Assembly (NCBI GenBank): GCA_028346125.1
Contig: JAOMEV010000004.1
Span: 1 to 64,000, forward strand
Source of the DNA: Bacteriovoracales bacterium
GTDB taxonomy: Bacteria > Bdellovibrionota > Bacteriovoracia > Bacteriovoracales > Bacteriovoracaceae
Direction: 5' to 3'
Length of the DNA: 64,000 nt
In this document: piece by piece, positions 34,801 through 44,454 of the stretch
Position numbering within the stretch: position 1 is the first letter of the stretch
How the letters are laid out: the number at the start of each line of letters is the position of its first letter
Notes under the pieces: model-generated
The model's database searches: none
The model's input: only the letters and a program-made list of their open reading frames with translations
What the model was told of the DNA's origin: nothing
Position numbers and translations under genes: made by a program

Positions 34801-37002
34801 ATGAGAATAGTTATCCTTTTGGTCTTATGTCTTGGAATAAGTGATTCATTTGCACTTTTGAAAGACAAGAAATCTCTCCTAGTCGGAAATGTTTTAAAAA
34901 ATTATTTGGAATCTTATCATTATAGATCTCTCAGTGTTAATGATGACCTTTCTAATAAGGCCTTTAAAGAATTTGTAAAAAGAGTAGATTACGGTAAACA
35001 ATTTTATTTCGAAGATGATTTAAAAAAATTGGATAAATATAATTCTAAGATGGATGATCAGATGGTTAATGGAAACCATTCTTTGATTATTGAGTCCAGA
35101 AATATTTTAATGTCGAGGATCAAGCAAGCAGAAGAGATTAGAAAAGAGATCTTTGGAAAAAAATTCGATTTTACAATGAAAGAAAACTTGGAGTTAGATC
35201 CTGAAAAAAAGAATTATGTGAAATCAGAAAAAGAGTTCAAGAATCATTGGAGAAAAATTTTTAAACAGTCAGTATTAACCAGATATCTGTCTCTTTTAGA
35301 AGAAAAGAAAAATTTAGAAAATGAAAAATCTAAAAAAGAAAAAAAGGAATCTAAAAAGAAATTATTAAGTAAAAATAAAGAGGCCAAGCATAAGATAGAT
35401 TTAGGTCTTTTAAAAATGTCGGATAAGGAATTAAGAGAAAAGGCCAAGGGGTCTATTTCAAAGAAGTACAAAAACCTTTTTAGCAGGATTTTAAAAGAAG
35501 ACTATGACGATTACCTAGAAAAATTCTTTAATTCTATTTCTAATATTTTTGACCCGCATACATCTTATTTACCACCAAAGAAAAAGGAAGATTTTGATAT
35601 AGATATTTCAGGAAGTTTGGAGGGTATTGGAGCTGTTTTACAGGAAGAAGGTTCTTTTATTAAAGTTGTTAAAATCGTTCCTGGTGGCGCTGCATGGAGA
35701 CAGAAAGATTTAGAGGTAGACGATATAATTCTTATGGTGGCTCAAGAAACTGGAGACCCTGTAGACCTTGTCGATATGAGAGTTGAAGATGCTGTTAGAT
35801 ATATAAGAGGGCCTAAAGATACAATTGTTAAGCTTACAGTAAGAAAGGTTGATGGCACTAGGAAAGTTATCAAAATTCTCCGAGACGTTGTTCATATTGG
35901 AGCTTCTTACGCTAAGTCATCTATTTTAAAATTCAAAGATAAAAGTACAAGAATTGGCTATATACAAGTTCCTAAATTTTATAGAGATTTTGATGGTAAG
36001 GGACGAAATGCAAGTGGAGATGTAAGAAAAGAGTTGGTGAGACTCAATAAGTCAGGAATTGATGCTGTCATTCTAGATTTGAGAAATAATGGTGGCGGAG
36101 CTTTAATTGATGCTACAAAAATGTCAGGGCTTTTTATTAAAGATGGACCAATTGTGCAGGTTAGAAATAGGCCTGGAAAGATTGACGTGATGTCTGACAA
36201 TGACCCTAACATTATTTATAAGGGACCTCTTTTCGTTCTGATAAATAGGTTTAGTGCTTCAGCTTCCGAGATTTTGGCAGGGGCCATGCAGGACTACAAA
36301 AGGGCCATAATTATAGGTGGCCAACACTCGCATGGAAAAGGAACTGTTCAGGCGGTCTACAGTTTAAACCATGGGCCATTTCTTAGTTTATTTGGTGAAA
36401 CTATGGGTGCCCTTAAATTGACCATTCAAAAGTTTTATAGGATTACGGGCACTTCAACTCAGTTTAAGGGGATAAAGCCAGATATAGTTATTCCAGATCC
36501 ATTTGATTATGGTAAGAATAGGGAAAAAGATCTTGATCACTCCTTGCCTTGGGATGAGATTGCGCCCCAAAAATATAATGAATGGAGCAAATTTAGGTAC
36601 AGGTTTAGTGAATTGAAAGATAAGAGTAATAAAAGAGTTGTAAAAGATAAGAGATTTCAAAAAATTATAGAGAGCCTTCGTTACCTGAAAGACAGAAGAG
36701 AGGATACAACAGTTTCACTCAACCTTGGTGAAACAATAAAAAAAGAAAAGGAAAACGAGGAGCTAACTAAAAATTTGAAAATAGTTTCTGAAAATAAATC
36801 TATTATGGTTTCAAACTATGAATCTTCTCTAAAAGATGTAGAAATGATAAAAGATTCAGATAAAGATAAATGGGAAGAAGACTTTAAAAGAAGAAAAGAA
36901 GAGTGGGTTAAAAGAATAAGATTGGATCCGGGGATCGAAGAAACAATGAATATTGTGGAAGATCATCTTAAGATTAATAAAATAGTTGTTTCGGTGAAGT
37001 AA
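34801..37002 (+). CDS. prc: Tail-specific protease Prc (S41)
   Basis: The 733-residue periplasmic protease has a signal peptide (about 1-18), an N-terminal helical domain with a Lys/Glu-rich insert, a PDZ domain (about 255-345), the S41 catalytic region with NRFSASASEILAGAMQDY and the lysine in GKGTVQ, and the C-terminal Prc domain (DHSLPWDEIAP). It degrades proteins with nonpolar C-termini and in E. coli controls murein endopeptidases. GGGAG 5 bases upstream marks the start. Together with CtpA at 1181 the window encodes two S41 proteases of different subclass. Confidence 0.94.
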   Translation: MRIVILLVLCLGISDSFALLKDKKSLLVGNVLKNYLESYHYRSLSVNDDLSNKAFKEFVKRVDYGKQFYFEDDLKKLDKYNSKMDDQMVNGNHSLIIESRNILMSRIKQAEEIRKEIFGKKFDFTMKENLELDPEKKNYVKSEKEFKNHWRKIFKQSVLTRYLSLLEEKKNLENEKSKKEKKESKKKLLSKNKEAKHKIDLGLLKMSDKELREKAKGSISKKYKNLFSRILKEDYDDYLEKFFNSISNIFDPHTSYLPPKKKEDFDIDISGSLEGIGAVLQEEGSFIKVVKIVPGGAAWRQKDLEVDDIILMVAQETGDPVDLVDMRVEDAVRYIRGPKDTIVKLTVRKVDGTRKVIKILRDVVHIGASYAKSSILKFKDKSTRIGYIQVPKFYRDFDGKGRNASGDVRKELVRLNKSGIDAVILDLRNNGGGALIDATKMSGLFIKDGPIVQVRNRPGKIDVMSDNDPNIIYKGPLFVLINRFSASASEILAGAMQDYKRAIIIGGQHSHGKGTVQAVYSLNHGPFLSLFGETMGALKLTIQKFYRITGTSTQFKGIKPDIVIPDPFDYGKNREKDLDHSLPWDEIAPQKYNEWSKFRYRFSELKDKSNKRVVKDKRFQKIIESLRYLKDRREDTTVSLNLGETIKKEKENEELTKNLKIVSENKSIMVSNYESSLKDVEMIKDSDKDKWEEDFKRRKEEWVKRIRLDPGIEETMNIVEDHLKINKIVVSVK

Positions 37003-37232
37003 TGGTTAAAGTTGAAAATGTTGAATTAGATGAAATAATGGAAAAGCTCGAAAGAATAGAAGATGAGCAAATGGCCGTGGTTCTTTTAAAAGAATTTAAT
37101 GATAAAAGCAAAGAGCTAGGAAAACTCATTGTCAATAAAGAGAGTGAGTTACCCCATGAGGAATGGGAAAAACTTTGCCAAAAGGCCAAAAAAGATGTTG
37201 ATGAAGTAATAAAAAAAATTAAGGAATATTAG
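37002..37232 (+). CDS. Small helical protein coupled to Prc
   Basis: The 76-residue protein is rich in Glu and Lys and predicted to be all helical, probably a coiled coil. It has no signal peptide. Its ATG overlaps the prc stop as TAATG, so it is translated by coupling. I considered XseB, which is of similar size, but the sequence lacks the XseB pattern. Function unknown; an adaptor acting with Prc would have to reach the periplasm, for which there is no signal. Confidence 0.65.
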   Translation: MVKVENVELDEIMEKLERIEDEQMAVVLLKEFNDKSKELGKLIVNKESELPHEEWEKLCQKAKKDVDEVIKKIKEY

Positions 37233-37319
37233 GCAAACCCTTTTGGCCTATCTTTACACCCCAGTAAATTACATTGACGTATACAAGTGTAACACCTGTT
37301 AATAAGTTGTTTTTTAACT

Positions 37320-38333
37320 ATGAAAGAAAAAATTTTAATAATTAGATTTTCAAGTTTCGGAGATATTGTCCAGTGCATGGGGGCCCTTAAAACTTTAAAA
37401 AAGATTTATCCCGAAGGTGAAATTCACTGGGTGACTAAAAGTGAATTCACTCCGTTATTGAACTTACACCCGGATGTAAAAAAAGTTTGGTCTCTTGATA
37501 AAGGGAAGGGTATTAAAGGTCTGCTTGAAATTTGTAAAATACTTGAGAAAGAAAACTATACTCTTTTTTATGATGCCCATTCAAATTTAAGGTCTATGTT
37601 GTTAAAGTTTTTTCTTTTTCCTCCATTGAAAAGTTTGTTGGTTAAAAGAAAGGCTCTTTGGATCACAAGAAAAAAATTTAGATTAAAAAGGTTCTTATTG
37701 TTTAAACTAAGATTAAATTTATTTGAGAACCCCTTTAAAGGCGCGCTTTCTTATCAAGCGCCGTTGCTAAAATTAAAAAGGGCTCCACTTTACCTTCAGA
37801 AAAATAGTTGGAATTTTGATAAAACGGTTGTTGAGAAAGTATCAAGTTTAATATTTGATAAAAGCAATAAAATTATTTCCCTTGCTCCCTCGGCTGCTTG
37901 GAAGATGAAGCGTTGGCCTATAGAATATTGGAAAAAAGTTATTGAACTTTGTCCAAATAAAAAATTTATTATTCTCGGTGGGCCCAAGGATTACTTTTGT
38001 CAAGAGCTCGAAGATTTATTTCCTCTAAGGGTAAAAAACTTAGCTGGCAAACTTAACTTGGTAGAAAGTTGCTTTGCTATCCAGTCTTCAGAAACATTGG
38101 TTTCAGGTGACACCGGACTACTGCATGTTGCTGATCACTTAGGCAAAAATGCGATAGCTTTAATAGGTCCTACCGCATTTGGTTATCCGAGTGGACCCTG
38201 GGTAAAAGTTTTGGAAACGAATTTATCTTGCCGACCCTGTAGTAAAGATGGCAGAGGAAAGTGCAGAAATAAAGTTTATCAAAATTGTATGATTCAAATT
38301 ACTCCTGAAACAGTATCTCATTACATCAATTGA
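37320..38333 (+). CDS. Glycosyltransferase family 9 (heptosyltransferase-like)
   Basis: The 337-residue protein starts ILIIRFSSFGDIVQC, the GT9 N-terminal motif, and carries SGDTGLLHVADHL and ALIGPTAFG near residues 260-285, the nucleotide-sugar binding part. The C-terminal cysteines (CRPCSKDGRGKC) are also typical. GT9 enzymes add heptose to lipid A-core in LPS synthesis at the inner membrane, which supports a Gram-negative envelope. Which heptose is added cannot be said. It stands alone. Confidence 0.88.
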   Translation: MKEKILIIRFSSFGDIVQCMGALKTLKKIYPEGEIHWVTKSEFTPLLNLHPDVKKVWSLDKGKGIKGLLEICKILEKENYTLFYDAHSNLRSMLLKFFLFPPLKSLLVKRKALWITRKKFRLKRFLLFKLRLNLFENPFKGALSYQAPLLKLKRAPLYLQKNSWNFDKTVVEKVSSLIFDKSNKIISLAPSAAWKMKRWPIEYWKKVIELCPNKKFIILGGPKDYFCQELEDLFPLRVKNLAGKLNLVESCFAIQSSETLVSGDTGLLHVADHLGKNAIALIGPTAFGYPSGPWVKVLETNLSCRPCSKDGRGKCRNKVYQNCMIQITPETVSHYIN

Positions 38334-38468
38334 TCTTCTTTTTATGACAAAATAAAATTTTTGTAGGCAATTATGCCCTTTTTGACCTTATTGTTTAATA
38401 ATTTATTTTATGCGGCCGATAGAAAACAAAAGAAATTTATTAAATTTAATTTATTGGTGTGAAAAAGT

Positions 38469-39512
38469 ATGGAAATTAACTACGGAAATGGAAGCGCTTT
38501 AAATAACTTTGCTCTTACCTGGAAAATGGAGGAAATAAGGCTTCCTCTAAAATTTCCATGGAAAATTTCACGAGGTCAGGACAAAGAAAAACTTAATTTT
38601 GTTGTTATAATGGGTGATGAAAAATTTAAGGGGAGAGGCGAAGTTGCTTTTAACAAAAGATACAATGAAGATGCAGAATCTATAAGAGAGGGGTTTGAAA
38701 AGTTCTTAAATTTTAAACCGCCTGAGATTGATTCGGTAAAGTGTTTGTATAATTGCCTTAATGAACTTGATATACCCTATTCTCTTCGTTTTGGAATTGA
38801 ATCAGCTTTTTACGATTATATTTCTCAAATTTCTGGAAAAAATATTTATGAATTGCTTGGGCTCAATTCTGTTAGGAGTGTTCCTACTTCTTTTTCTATC
38901 CCAATAATGGATAGCGCTCATATTAAAAGCTTTATTTTAAACAACAATTTAAATCGTTTTAATTTTTTAAAACTAAAAATAAATTCATATAAATCTTTGG
39001 ATACCGTAAAGGAAGTTTTAAAGTACTTTGATGGACAATTGAGATTAGATGCAAACGAGTCTTTTAAAGATCCTGATGATGTTATCAACTTTGTAGAAAA
39101 CATTAAGAATAAAAAAAGAATCCAGTTTATTGAACAGCCGATGCCTGCCGATTTACATGAGGAATCCTTTTATTTAAAAAATAATTTAGATTTGGAGATA
39201 ATTGCGGATGAGTCAATAACTACTCAAGAAGTTACGGACTATTACTTAAAAAGGTTTCATGGGGTTAATATCAAATTAATGAAATCTGGAGGTTTTTTAA
39301 GGGCCATTAAGCAGATTAATGATTCTAAAAAATTAGGTTTAAAGGTTATGATTGGTTGCATGATTGAAACAAGCCTTTCAATTTCTTCCGGAATGGTTAT
39401 TTCAAGAGGTGCCGATTATATAGACCTAGATGGATGTTTGTTATTAAAGGATGATCCATTTTCTTTTCTAGGAGAGGAAAATGGTCGTCTAATCTATTCT
39501 CATATTCAATAA
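38469..39512 (+). CDS. Dipeptide epimerase (enolase superfamily)
   Basis: The 347-residue protein has an enolase-superfamily capping domain (1-125) and TIM barrel. The catalytic KxK lysines are in FLKLKIN, the metal ligands are in LDANE, EQP and ADES, and the second-side lysine is in IKLMKSGG, with DLDG at the end. This matches L-Ala-D/L-Glu epimerase-type enzymes, which recycle murein dipeptides. The next gene is a murein lytic transglycosylase, so breakdown and recycling of murein are adjacent. Exact dipeptide specificity is not predictable here. Confidence 0.85.
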   Translation: MEINYGNGSALNNFALTWKMEEIRLPLKFPWKISRGQDKEKLNFVVIMGDEKFKGRGEVAFNKRYNEDAESIREGFEKFLNFKPPEIDSVKCLYNCLNELDIPYSLRFGIESAFYDYISQISGKNIYELLGLNSVRSVPTSFSIPIMDSAHIKSFILNNNLNRFNFLKLKINSYKSLDTVKEVLKYFDGQLRLDANESFKDPDDVINFVENIKNKKRIQFIEQPMPADLHEESFYLKNNLDLEIIADESITTQEVTDYYLKRFHGVNIKLMKSGGFLRAIKQINDSKKLGLKVMIGCMIETSLSISSGMVISRGADYIDLDGCLLLKDDPFSFLGEENGRLIYSHIQ

Positions 39513-39598
39513 CTCTTTCTATAAAAAAGTCTAATCAAATTAAAAATTTAGTATAATATTAATTAGAATGCCACTGATTGATCTACAGGAAGGTCTAA

Positions 39599-41002
39599 AT
39601 GAAGGTTTTTTTTCTAATACTTTTTTTCTCTTCTTGTTCAAATCTTAAATTTAATAGTCAATTAAAAAAAAATGATAAAAAAAATAACGTTGTTTTTATT
39701 AGACCTGTGACTATTTTTGCTGACCCCTTGATAAAGAGTCGCCCAATTGAAAAGAAAATTAAGGTTAAAGAAAAAATTAAATTAAAAACTAAGCCTAAAG
39801 TTACTTTACGAAAAAAAATCCCCTTAAAAAAACTAATAACACGTAATAAAGTGGTCAACTCTTTGGATTTAAATTATTCGAAGAGGTTATATAAACATTG
39901 GTTGAATTATTTTACTGGTAAAAACAAAGAAAGGTTTAAAAGACAGCTCAACAATGGGATCAAATACAAAAAGCTTATCGAAAGAACTTTGAGAAGAAAT
40001 GGGCTTCCCACAGATCTTTATTATGTGGCCCTTATAGAGAGTGGCTTTCATTTGTCTGCGAGAAGTAGTGCTAATGCAGTTGGACCTTGGCAATTTATGA
40101 AAGGAACAGGAAAAATGCATGGGCTTAAAATAAATTCCTACATTGATGAAAGGAAGAATATTGTTAAAGCAACGGAAGCTGCGTCGCACTACTTTAAAGA
40201 CCTCTATAATATTTTTGGAAGTTGGGAACTAGCGTTATGCGCATACAATTCAGGTGAGTTTAGGGTTATTAATGCAATTAGAAGGGGAAACACAAGAAAT
40301 TATTTAGAGTTGGTAAAGAAAAAATTGCTTCCTCGTGAAACGATTCTTTATGTGCCTAAATTTGCTGCTGCAAGATCCCTTGGAAAAAAATTTGAGGAAA
40401 GTACTATTGTAAAAAATAAGAAGAATTTGTTTTGGAAAAAATTTCAAAACATTATGGAGTTTAGATTGCGTAAATCTTTTTCAATTTTCGAATTGGTAAA
40501 AGAAACAGGCATGAATATTAAGAATTTTAAGGCCTTAAACCCCGATTTAAGACGAAACAGAATCAGGGTTTATAAGGGCAGGCCTATAGTTGTTTACGCT
40601 CCAAAAAAATATGAAAAAAGCCTTCTGAGGTATATCAAAAAAGTAGTCCCTTATCATAGACCTAGGGTACGTAGGCGCGCTGCAGCGCCTGCCCGGCGTT
40701 TTATGGTTCGAGTTGTCTATGAAACTCACAAAGTCAAAAAAGGTGAAAGTCTTTTAAGGTTGTCCAAAAAGTTTGGTACTAATTTAAGAAACCTTATGAG
40801 TTGGAATAGGCTTAAAAGAAAGAGAATTTATATAGGTCAACGCTTAAAGGTTAAAAGGCTGAAACAATATATTGTTAGAGAAGGTGATAATCTAACAAAA
40901 ATTGCAAAAAAGCTTAGGACTTCAATTACTAAAATTGTTCGTTTTAATTCTCTAAAATCGAAGAAAATTTTCCCTCGCCAGAAGATACATATTCCGATAT
41001 AA
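39599..41002 (+). CDS. LysM-containing lytic transglycosylase (MltD-like lipoprotein)
   Basis: The 467-residue protein has a lipoprotein signal ending in FFSSC (Cys about residue 13), a Lys-rich linker, an SLT lysozyme-like domain (about 125-250, ALIESGFH with the catalytic Glu, AVGPWQFM, CAYNSGE) and LysM repeats: one degenerate (about 300-340) and two clear ones (HKVKKGESLLRLS and YIVREGDNLTKIA). It cleaves murein strands and binds them by LysM. AGGAAGG 5 bases before ATG marks the start. The basic linker between SLT and LysM (RPRVRRRAAAPARR) is unusually arginine-rich. Confidence 0.92.
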   Translation: MKVFFLILFFSSCSNLKFNSQLKKNDKKNNVVFIRPVTIFADPLIKSRPIEKKIKVKEKIKLKTKPKVTLRKKIPLKKLITRNKVVNSLDLNYSKRLYKHWLNYFTGKNKERFKRQLNNGIKYKKLIERTLRRNGLPTDLYYVALIESGFHLSARSSANAVGPWQFMKGTGKMHGLKINSYIDERKNIVKATEAASHYFKDLYNIFGSWELALCAYNSGEFRVINAIRRGNTRNYLELVKKKLLPRETILYVPKFAAARSLGKKFEESTIVKNKKNLFWKKFQNIMEFRLRKSFSIFELVKETGMNIKNFKALNPDLRRNRIRVYKGRPIVVYAPKKYEKSLLRYIKKVVPYHRPRVRRRAAAPARRFMVRVVYETHKVKKGESLLRLSKKFGTNLRNLMSWNRLKRKRIYIGQRLKVKRLKQYIVREGDNLTKIAKKLRTSITKIVRFNSLKSKKIFPRQKIHIPI

Positions 41003-41025
41003 ATCCGTCCATCTAAAGGCGGTTT

Positions 41026-42168
41026 ATGAAAATAGGATTTGATGCGAAGAGGGCCTTTCACAACTTTAGAGGGCTAGGGCATTATAGCCGAAACCTTATT
41101 GATGGTCTTAATAACTCTTATGATGATTTGGACCTTTTTCTTTTTTCCCCAGAATCATCCAGTGAGATAACTCTTTCTTGGGCCGAATCACTAAAAAGAA
41201 CTGAGATTATTTTTCCAGAGAATTACTTATCAAAAAAATGCTCCTCTTTGTGGAGAAGTCTTTTTTTGTCCAGTGTTTTGAAAAAAAATGAATTAGATAT
41301 TTATCATGGACTTAGTCACGAATTGCCACCAGGAATAAAAAATAAAGTAAGGGCATCTGTGGTGACTATTCATGATTTGATATTTTTGAGGTTTCCCCAG
41401 TTTTTTCCTTGGGTAGATAGACAAGTCTACTTAAAAAAATACAAGGCTTCATGTCGTCGGGCCGACCTCGTTGTGGCCATTTGTGAAAATACAAAGAGCG
41501 ACTTAATTAATCTTTTAGGGGTTCCTTCTGAAAAAATAAGAGTCGCCTATCAAAGTTGTCACACTTTATTTGAGAAAATATATTCGCAAGTCGATCTATA
41601 TAAAGGGCTTGATAGATTAAATCTTCCCAAAAATTATTTTTTACAAATTGGCGCGATTGAAGAAAATAAAAATTTATTATTAAGTCTAAGAGCTTTTGGA
41701 AAAATCCAAAAGGAATTTCCGGATCTTTTTTTCGTCGTTGTTGGAGGAAATGGGAACAAGGACTATAAAGATAAAGTTAACAGGGAAATAAAAAATTTAA
41801 ATATTACAAATAAAGTGATTTTTAAAAGCTTTATTCAAAATTCCGATCTCCCTTTTCTTTATCAAGGGGCCAAATCTCTTATTTTTCCTTCATTCTATGA
41901 AGGATTTGGTATACCTATTATTGAGTCGATGGTTTCAGGTACACCAGTTATTACTTCAAAAGGTGGATGCTTTCGTGAATCAGGTGGTCCTCATAACCTT
42001 TACATAGACCCTCATTCCGAAGATGATTTGGCATCAGCTATGTTAAGTTTATTAACTAACGAAAAGTTAAGGTTGAATATCACTAAAAAGAATTCAGATT
42101 TTGTTAAAAAGTTTCATTGGAAAAATACTTCAAAAGTTATAAGAGGTATTTATCAAGAAGTCTTATAG
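41026..42168 (+). CDS. Glycosyltransferase family 4
   Basis: The 380-residue GT-B glycosyltransferase starts KIGFDAKRAFHNFRGLGHYSR, has the donor-binding motif FPSFYEGFGIPIIESMVSGTPVI and ends with the usual helical tail. It probably transfers a sugar onto LPS, capsule or exopolysaccharide in the cytoplasm; donor and acceptor unknown. It begins 23 bases after the transglycosylase gene and may be cotranscribed. It converges with the next gene with no gap. Confidence 0.87.
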   Translation: MKIGFDAKRAFHNFRGLGHYSRNLIDGLNNSYDDLDLFLFSPESSSEITLSWAESLKRTEIIFPENYLSKKCSSLWRSLFLSSVLKKNELDIYHGLSHELPPGIKNKVRASVVTIHDLIFLRFPQFFPWVDRQVYLKKYKASCRRADLVVAICENTKSDLINLLGVPSEKIRVAYQSCHTLFEKIYSQVDLYKGLDRLNLPKNYFLQIGAIEENKNLLLSLRAFGKIQKEFPDLFFVVVGGNGNKDYKDKVNREIKNLNITNKVIFKSFIQNSDLPFLYQGAKSLIFPSFYEGFGIPIIESMVSGTPVITSKGGCFRESGGPHNLYIDPHSEDDLASAMLSLLTNEKLRLNITKKNSDFVKKFHWKNTSKVIRGIYQEVL

Positions 42169-42387
42169 TTAAAGACGAGTCGGAGTTAAATAAAGCCTGT
42201 AGAGCTTATCCTTTGTTCTTCTTATCGTACAACTACCGACAGTTTTTTGATCAACGAGATATTCATAAAAGTCTGGAAGTGTATCAGCAATTTCAAGAAC
42301 AGACTTTCCTTCGTGTTCTCCAAAATCAATATAGACTTTATCTTCTTCAAGGATACCTGTGAGTGGGCTTTGAAGATCTTGGGCCAT
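42169..42387 (-). CDS. Small conserved-looking protein of unknown function
   Basis: The 72-residue soluble protein contains the segment IDFGEHEGKSVLEIA, similar in pattern to the short FGKYKGxxxxDLP module found in DUF3820-type proteins and at the end of some exonucleases. This is a resemblance only. A strong AAGGAGG lies 5 bases before ATG 42387, with another ATG one codon earlier. It lies between convergent glycosyltransferase and HD-GYP-like genes. Confidence 0.65.
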   Translation of the reverse strand: MAQDLQSPLTGILEEDKVYIDFGEHEGKSVLEIADTLPDFYEYLVDQKTVGSCTIRRTKDKLYRLYLTPTRL

Positions 42388-42487
42388 CATTCCCTCCTTA
42401 GAACTTTTTAGCGAGCATTCCTTTGCTTCGCTCTTAAATTAATTTTTAATCATTAATTATGAAATGAAAAGAAAATATACAAATTAA

Positions 42488-43501
42488 TTAAAATTTTAAT
42501 TGTGGTCTAAAAAAGTCTTTAAAGAAAATTACCAAATAACTAAACTCCTTTGGAAAGTCTCTAATCATAATTTTCTTAGCTACAATTAAAGATTCAAAAA
42601 GTGTAAGTTGCGATCTAAAAGGCCTCTTGGAGGTCATTGCAGAAATAATATCCATTATTGAAATTATATTTGTTTCAAATCCGATAATAACGTTTTCATT
42701 ATTTTTTTCTAAATTATTGTCAGAAACTAGGCTGTGATGAAAATGATGGAATTTAATAATATTCAAATAATTGGTACCTAAAGGAATTCTTCCAATCAAA
42801 TATTTCACAGAGGAGTTTGGATGGTTGGAAAATAAAAGTTGATCTTTTTTAGTTTTTATTGGGCCATCGAACTTTTCGTAAGGGATTGAGGCCATTCCTA
42901 AATCTTTGAAATAGCTTGCTATAAAAAGAGTTTCCATTTCTTTCTTTGAATAGAACTGGTTGCTTTTTAAAAAACCGAACAAAAATAATGAAGAGATTAA
43001 AGGTTGGTTAATAATATAGTGATGAGCTTGATTTACAATCTCTTCATAGGTTAGTTTAAGGTAATTTGTATTTTCTTGGAGGAAATTAAAAAGGTTAAGG
43101 ATACTTTGATATTGAAGTGTAAGTAGCTCATCGGAATTAGGGTTTTCATAAAGGTAGTTCAGGTTGATAGAAAGAAGATTTATAAGCTTTCTTATAGCTT
43201 TTGGAGATTTTTCCATCGACAAGGATCTGATAGTCTTTCTCAAGTTATCCTGTTGGCTTTCTTTTAACCTTTCATAATCGGTGTAACTTATAAATACTTG
43301 TCCTCTACCATTTTTAATTAAAAGGCTCAGGGATTCTCGATTGATTAAGTCATCTTTTCTTATGGCCTCTTTGAAAACTTTTTCTTCAGTAAATAGATAA
43401 AGCGAACAGGGCGACTGGGCAAGGTAAAAGAGCTCTCTTATTGAAATAGAGGTTAGTTGTAAATTGAGGTGATTCTGTTCTAGCGTGTCAAACCATATCA
43501 T
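42488..43501 (-). CDS. Degenerate HD-GYP-like protein
   Basis: In this 337-residue protein the C-terminal half follows the HD-GYP layout, but the key residues are changed: the HD pair reads KDLGM where active enzymes have HDIGK, and HHExxDGxGYP is replaced by FHHFHHS. The IMDIISAMTSKRPFR segment, which matches the DxxDAxTxxRPYR motif, is partly kept. Active HD-GYP proteins hydrolyse cyclic di-GMP; this one is probably inactive and may bind a nucleotide or a protein partner. The first 150 residues are unassigned. It is downstream of the dipeptide permease genes, 83 bases apart. Confidence 0.65.
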   Translation of the reverse strand: MIWFDTLEQNHLNLQLTSISIRELFYLAQSPCSLYLFTEEKVFKEAIRKDDLINRESLSLLIKNGRGQVFISYTDYERLKESQQDNLRKTIRSLSMEKSPKAIRKLINLLSINLNYLYENPNSDELLTLQYQSILNLFNFLQENTNYLKLTYEEIVNQAHHYIINQPLISSLFLFGFLKSNQFYSKKEMETLFIASYFKDLGMASIPYEKFDGPIKTKKDQLLFSNHPNSSVKYLIGRIPLGTNYLNIIKFHHFHHSLVSDNNLEKNNENVIIGFETNIISIMDIISAMTSKRPFRSQLTLFESLIVAKKIMIRDFPKEFSYLVIFFKDFFRPQLKF

Positions 43502-43584
43502 AATATATTTATTTTAAGTCTAACTAAAAAAAAAATCATGTATGAAGAAATTGGCCAATTGGAAGAAGACTTATTTAGTCTTTT

Positions 43585-44445
43585 TTAGATTTTTAGTTTG
43601 GGGTCTAAGATATCTCTTAGGCCATCACCAAAGAGATTAAACCCTAGGACAATTAAAAGGATACAGCACCCAGGTGATGTCGTCATCCAAGGAGCGCTTT
43701 CAATAAATGGTTTTGCATCAGAAAGCATTATTCCCCACTCTGCTAAGGGAGGTTGAGCACCAAGTCCCAAAAAGCTTAGAGCAGCGGCATTTAAAATGGC
43801 ATCGCTAAAGCTTAGGCTACCTTGCACTATTAAAGGAGCTAAACAGTTGGGAAAAATTTCTATAAAAAGGGTTCTAAAAGAAGAGGCACCGAAGGCCTGA
43901 GAGGCAACAGTATACTCTTTTTCTTTTTCTACAAGAACAGAAGATCTAACAATTCTTGTGAAAGCGGGAATGGAAACTATACTCACAGCAAAAATTGCAT
44001 TTTTTACACCAGGACCTAAAACTGCGACAACAACAATTGCGAGTAAAATACTTGGAAAAGACATTAGGATATCAATAGAGCGCATAATAATTCGATCAAG
44101 TTTTCCTCCAAAATATCCAGCGATTAGCCCCAGGAATGTGCCTAAAGTAAGTGAAATAATAACTACGCAAATGCCTATTATAATTGAAATTCTTGAGCCG
44201 AATATAATACGACTAAAAATATCTCGTCCGAGATCATCTGTGCCTAAAATAAAATCAAAACTTCCATTCTCTGACCAAAAAGGTGGCTTCTTCAAGTTAT
44301 TTTCATAAATAAAGCTAGGGTCATGGTTTGCAATTAATGGTGCTAGGAAGGCAAGAATAAAAAAAGTAGAAATAATTAAGAGACCTATTGAGGCTCCTCG
44401 GTGGTTAAATATTTCTTTTACAAAATTAAATACTTTGTTCCTCAT
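43585..44445 (-). CDS. Dipeptide/oligopeptide ABC transporter permease (DppC/OppC type)
   Basis: The 286-residue inner-membrane permease has the DppC/OppC N-terminal region, six hydrophobic segments and the ABC-coupling loop SQAFGASSFRTLFIEIFPN, followed by SDAILNAAALSFLGLGAQPP. It forms the channel with the next upstream gene product. GGAAG lies close to ATG 44445. No ATPase gene follows, although DppD/DppF normally complete such operons. Confidence 0.9.
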   Translation of the reverse strand: MRNKVFNFVKEIFNHRGASIGLLIISTFFILAFLAPLIANHDPSFIYENNLKKPPFWSENGSFDFILGTDDLGRDIFSRIIFGSRISIIIGICVVIISLTLGTFLGLIAGYFGGKLDRIIMRSIDILMSFPSILLAIVVVAVLGPGVKNAIFAVSIVSIPAFTRIVRSSVLVEKEKEYTVASQAFGASSFRTLFIEIFPNCLAPLIVQGSLSFSDAILNAAALSFLGLGAQPPLAEWGIMLSDAKPFIESAPWMTTSPGCCILLIVLGFNLFGDGLRDILDPKLKI

Positions 44446-44454
44446 CCAACTTCC

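Noticed and set aside
37002-37232. XseB, the small subunit of exonuclease VII
   Set aside because: The size fits, but the sequence lacks the XseB pattern and it is far from xseA; it is coupled to prc instead.
39552-39557. Perfect TATAAT before the transglycosylase gene
   Set aside because: No -35 box at 16-18 bases and the surroundings are very AT-rich, so chance is likely.
43566-43582. Hairpin AAGACT/AGTCTT after the DppC-type gene
   Set aside because: The T-run lies on the plus strand, where no gene ends; in the minus direction of the operon the tail is weak, so it was not called a terminator.
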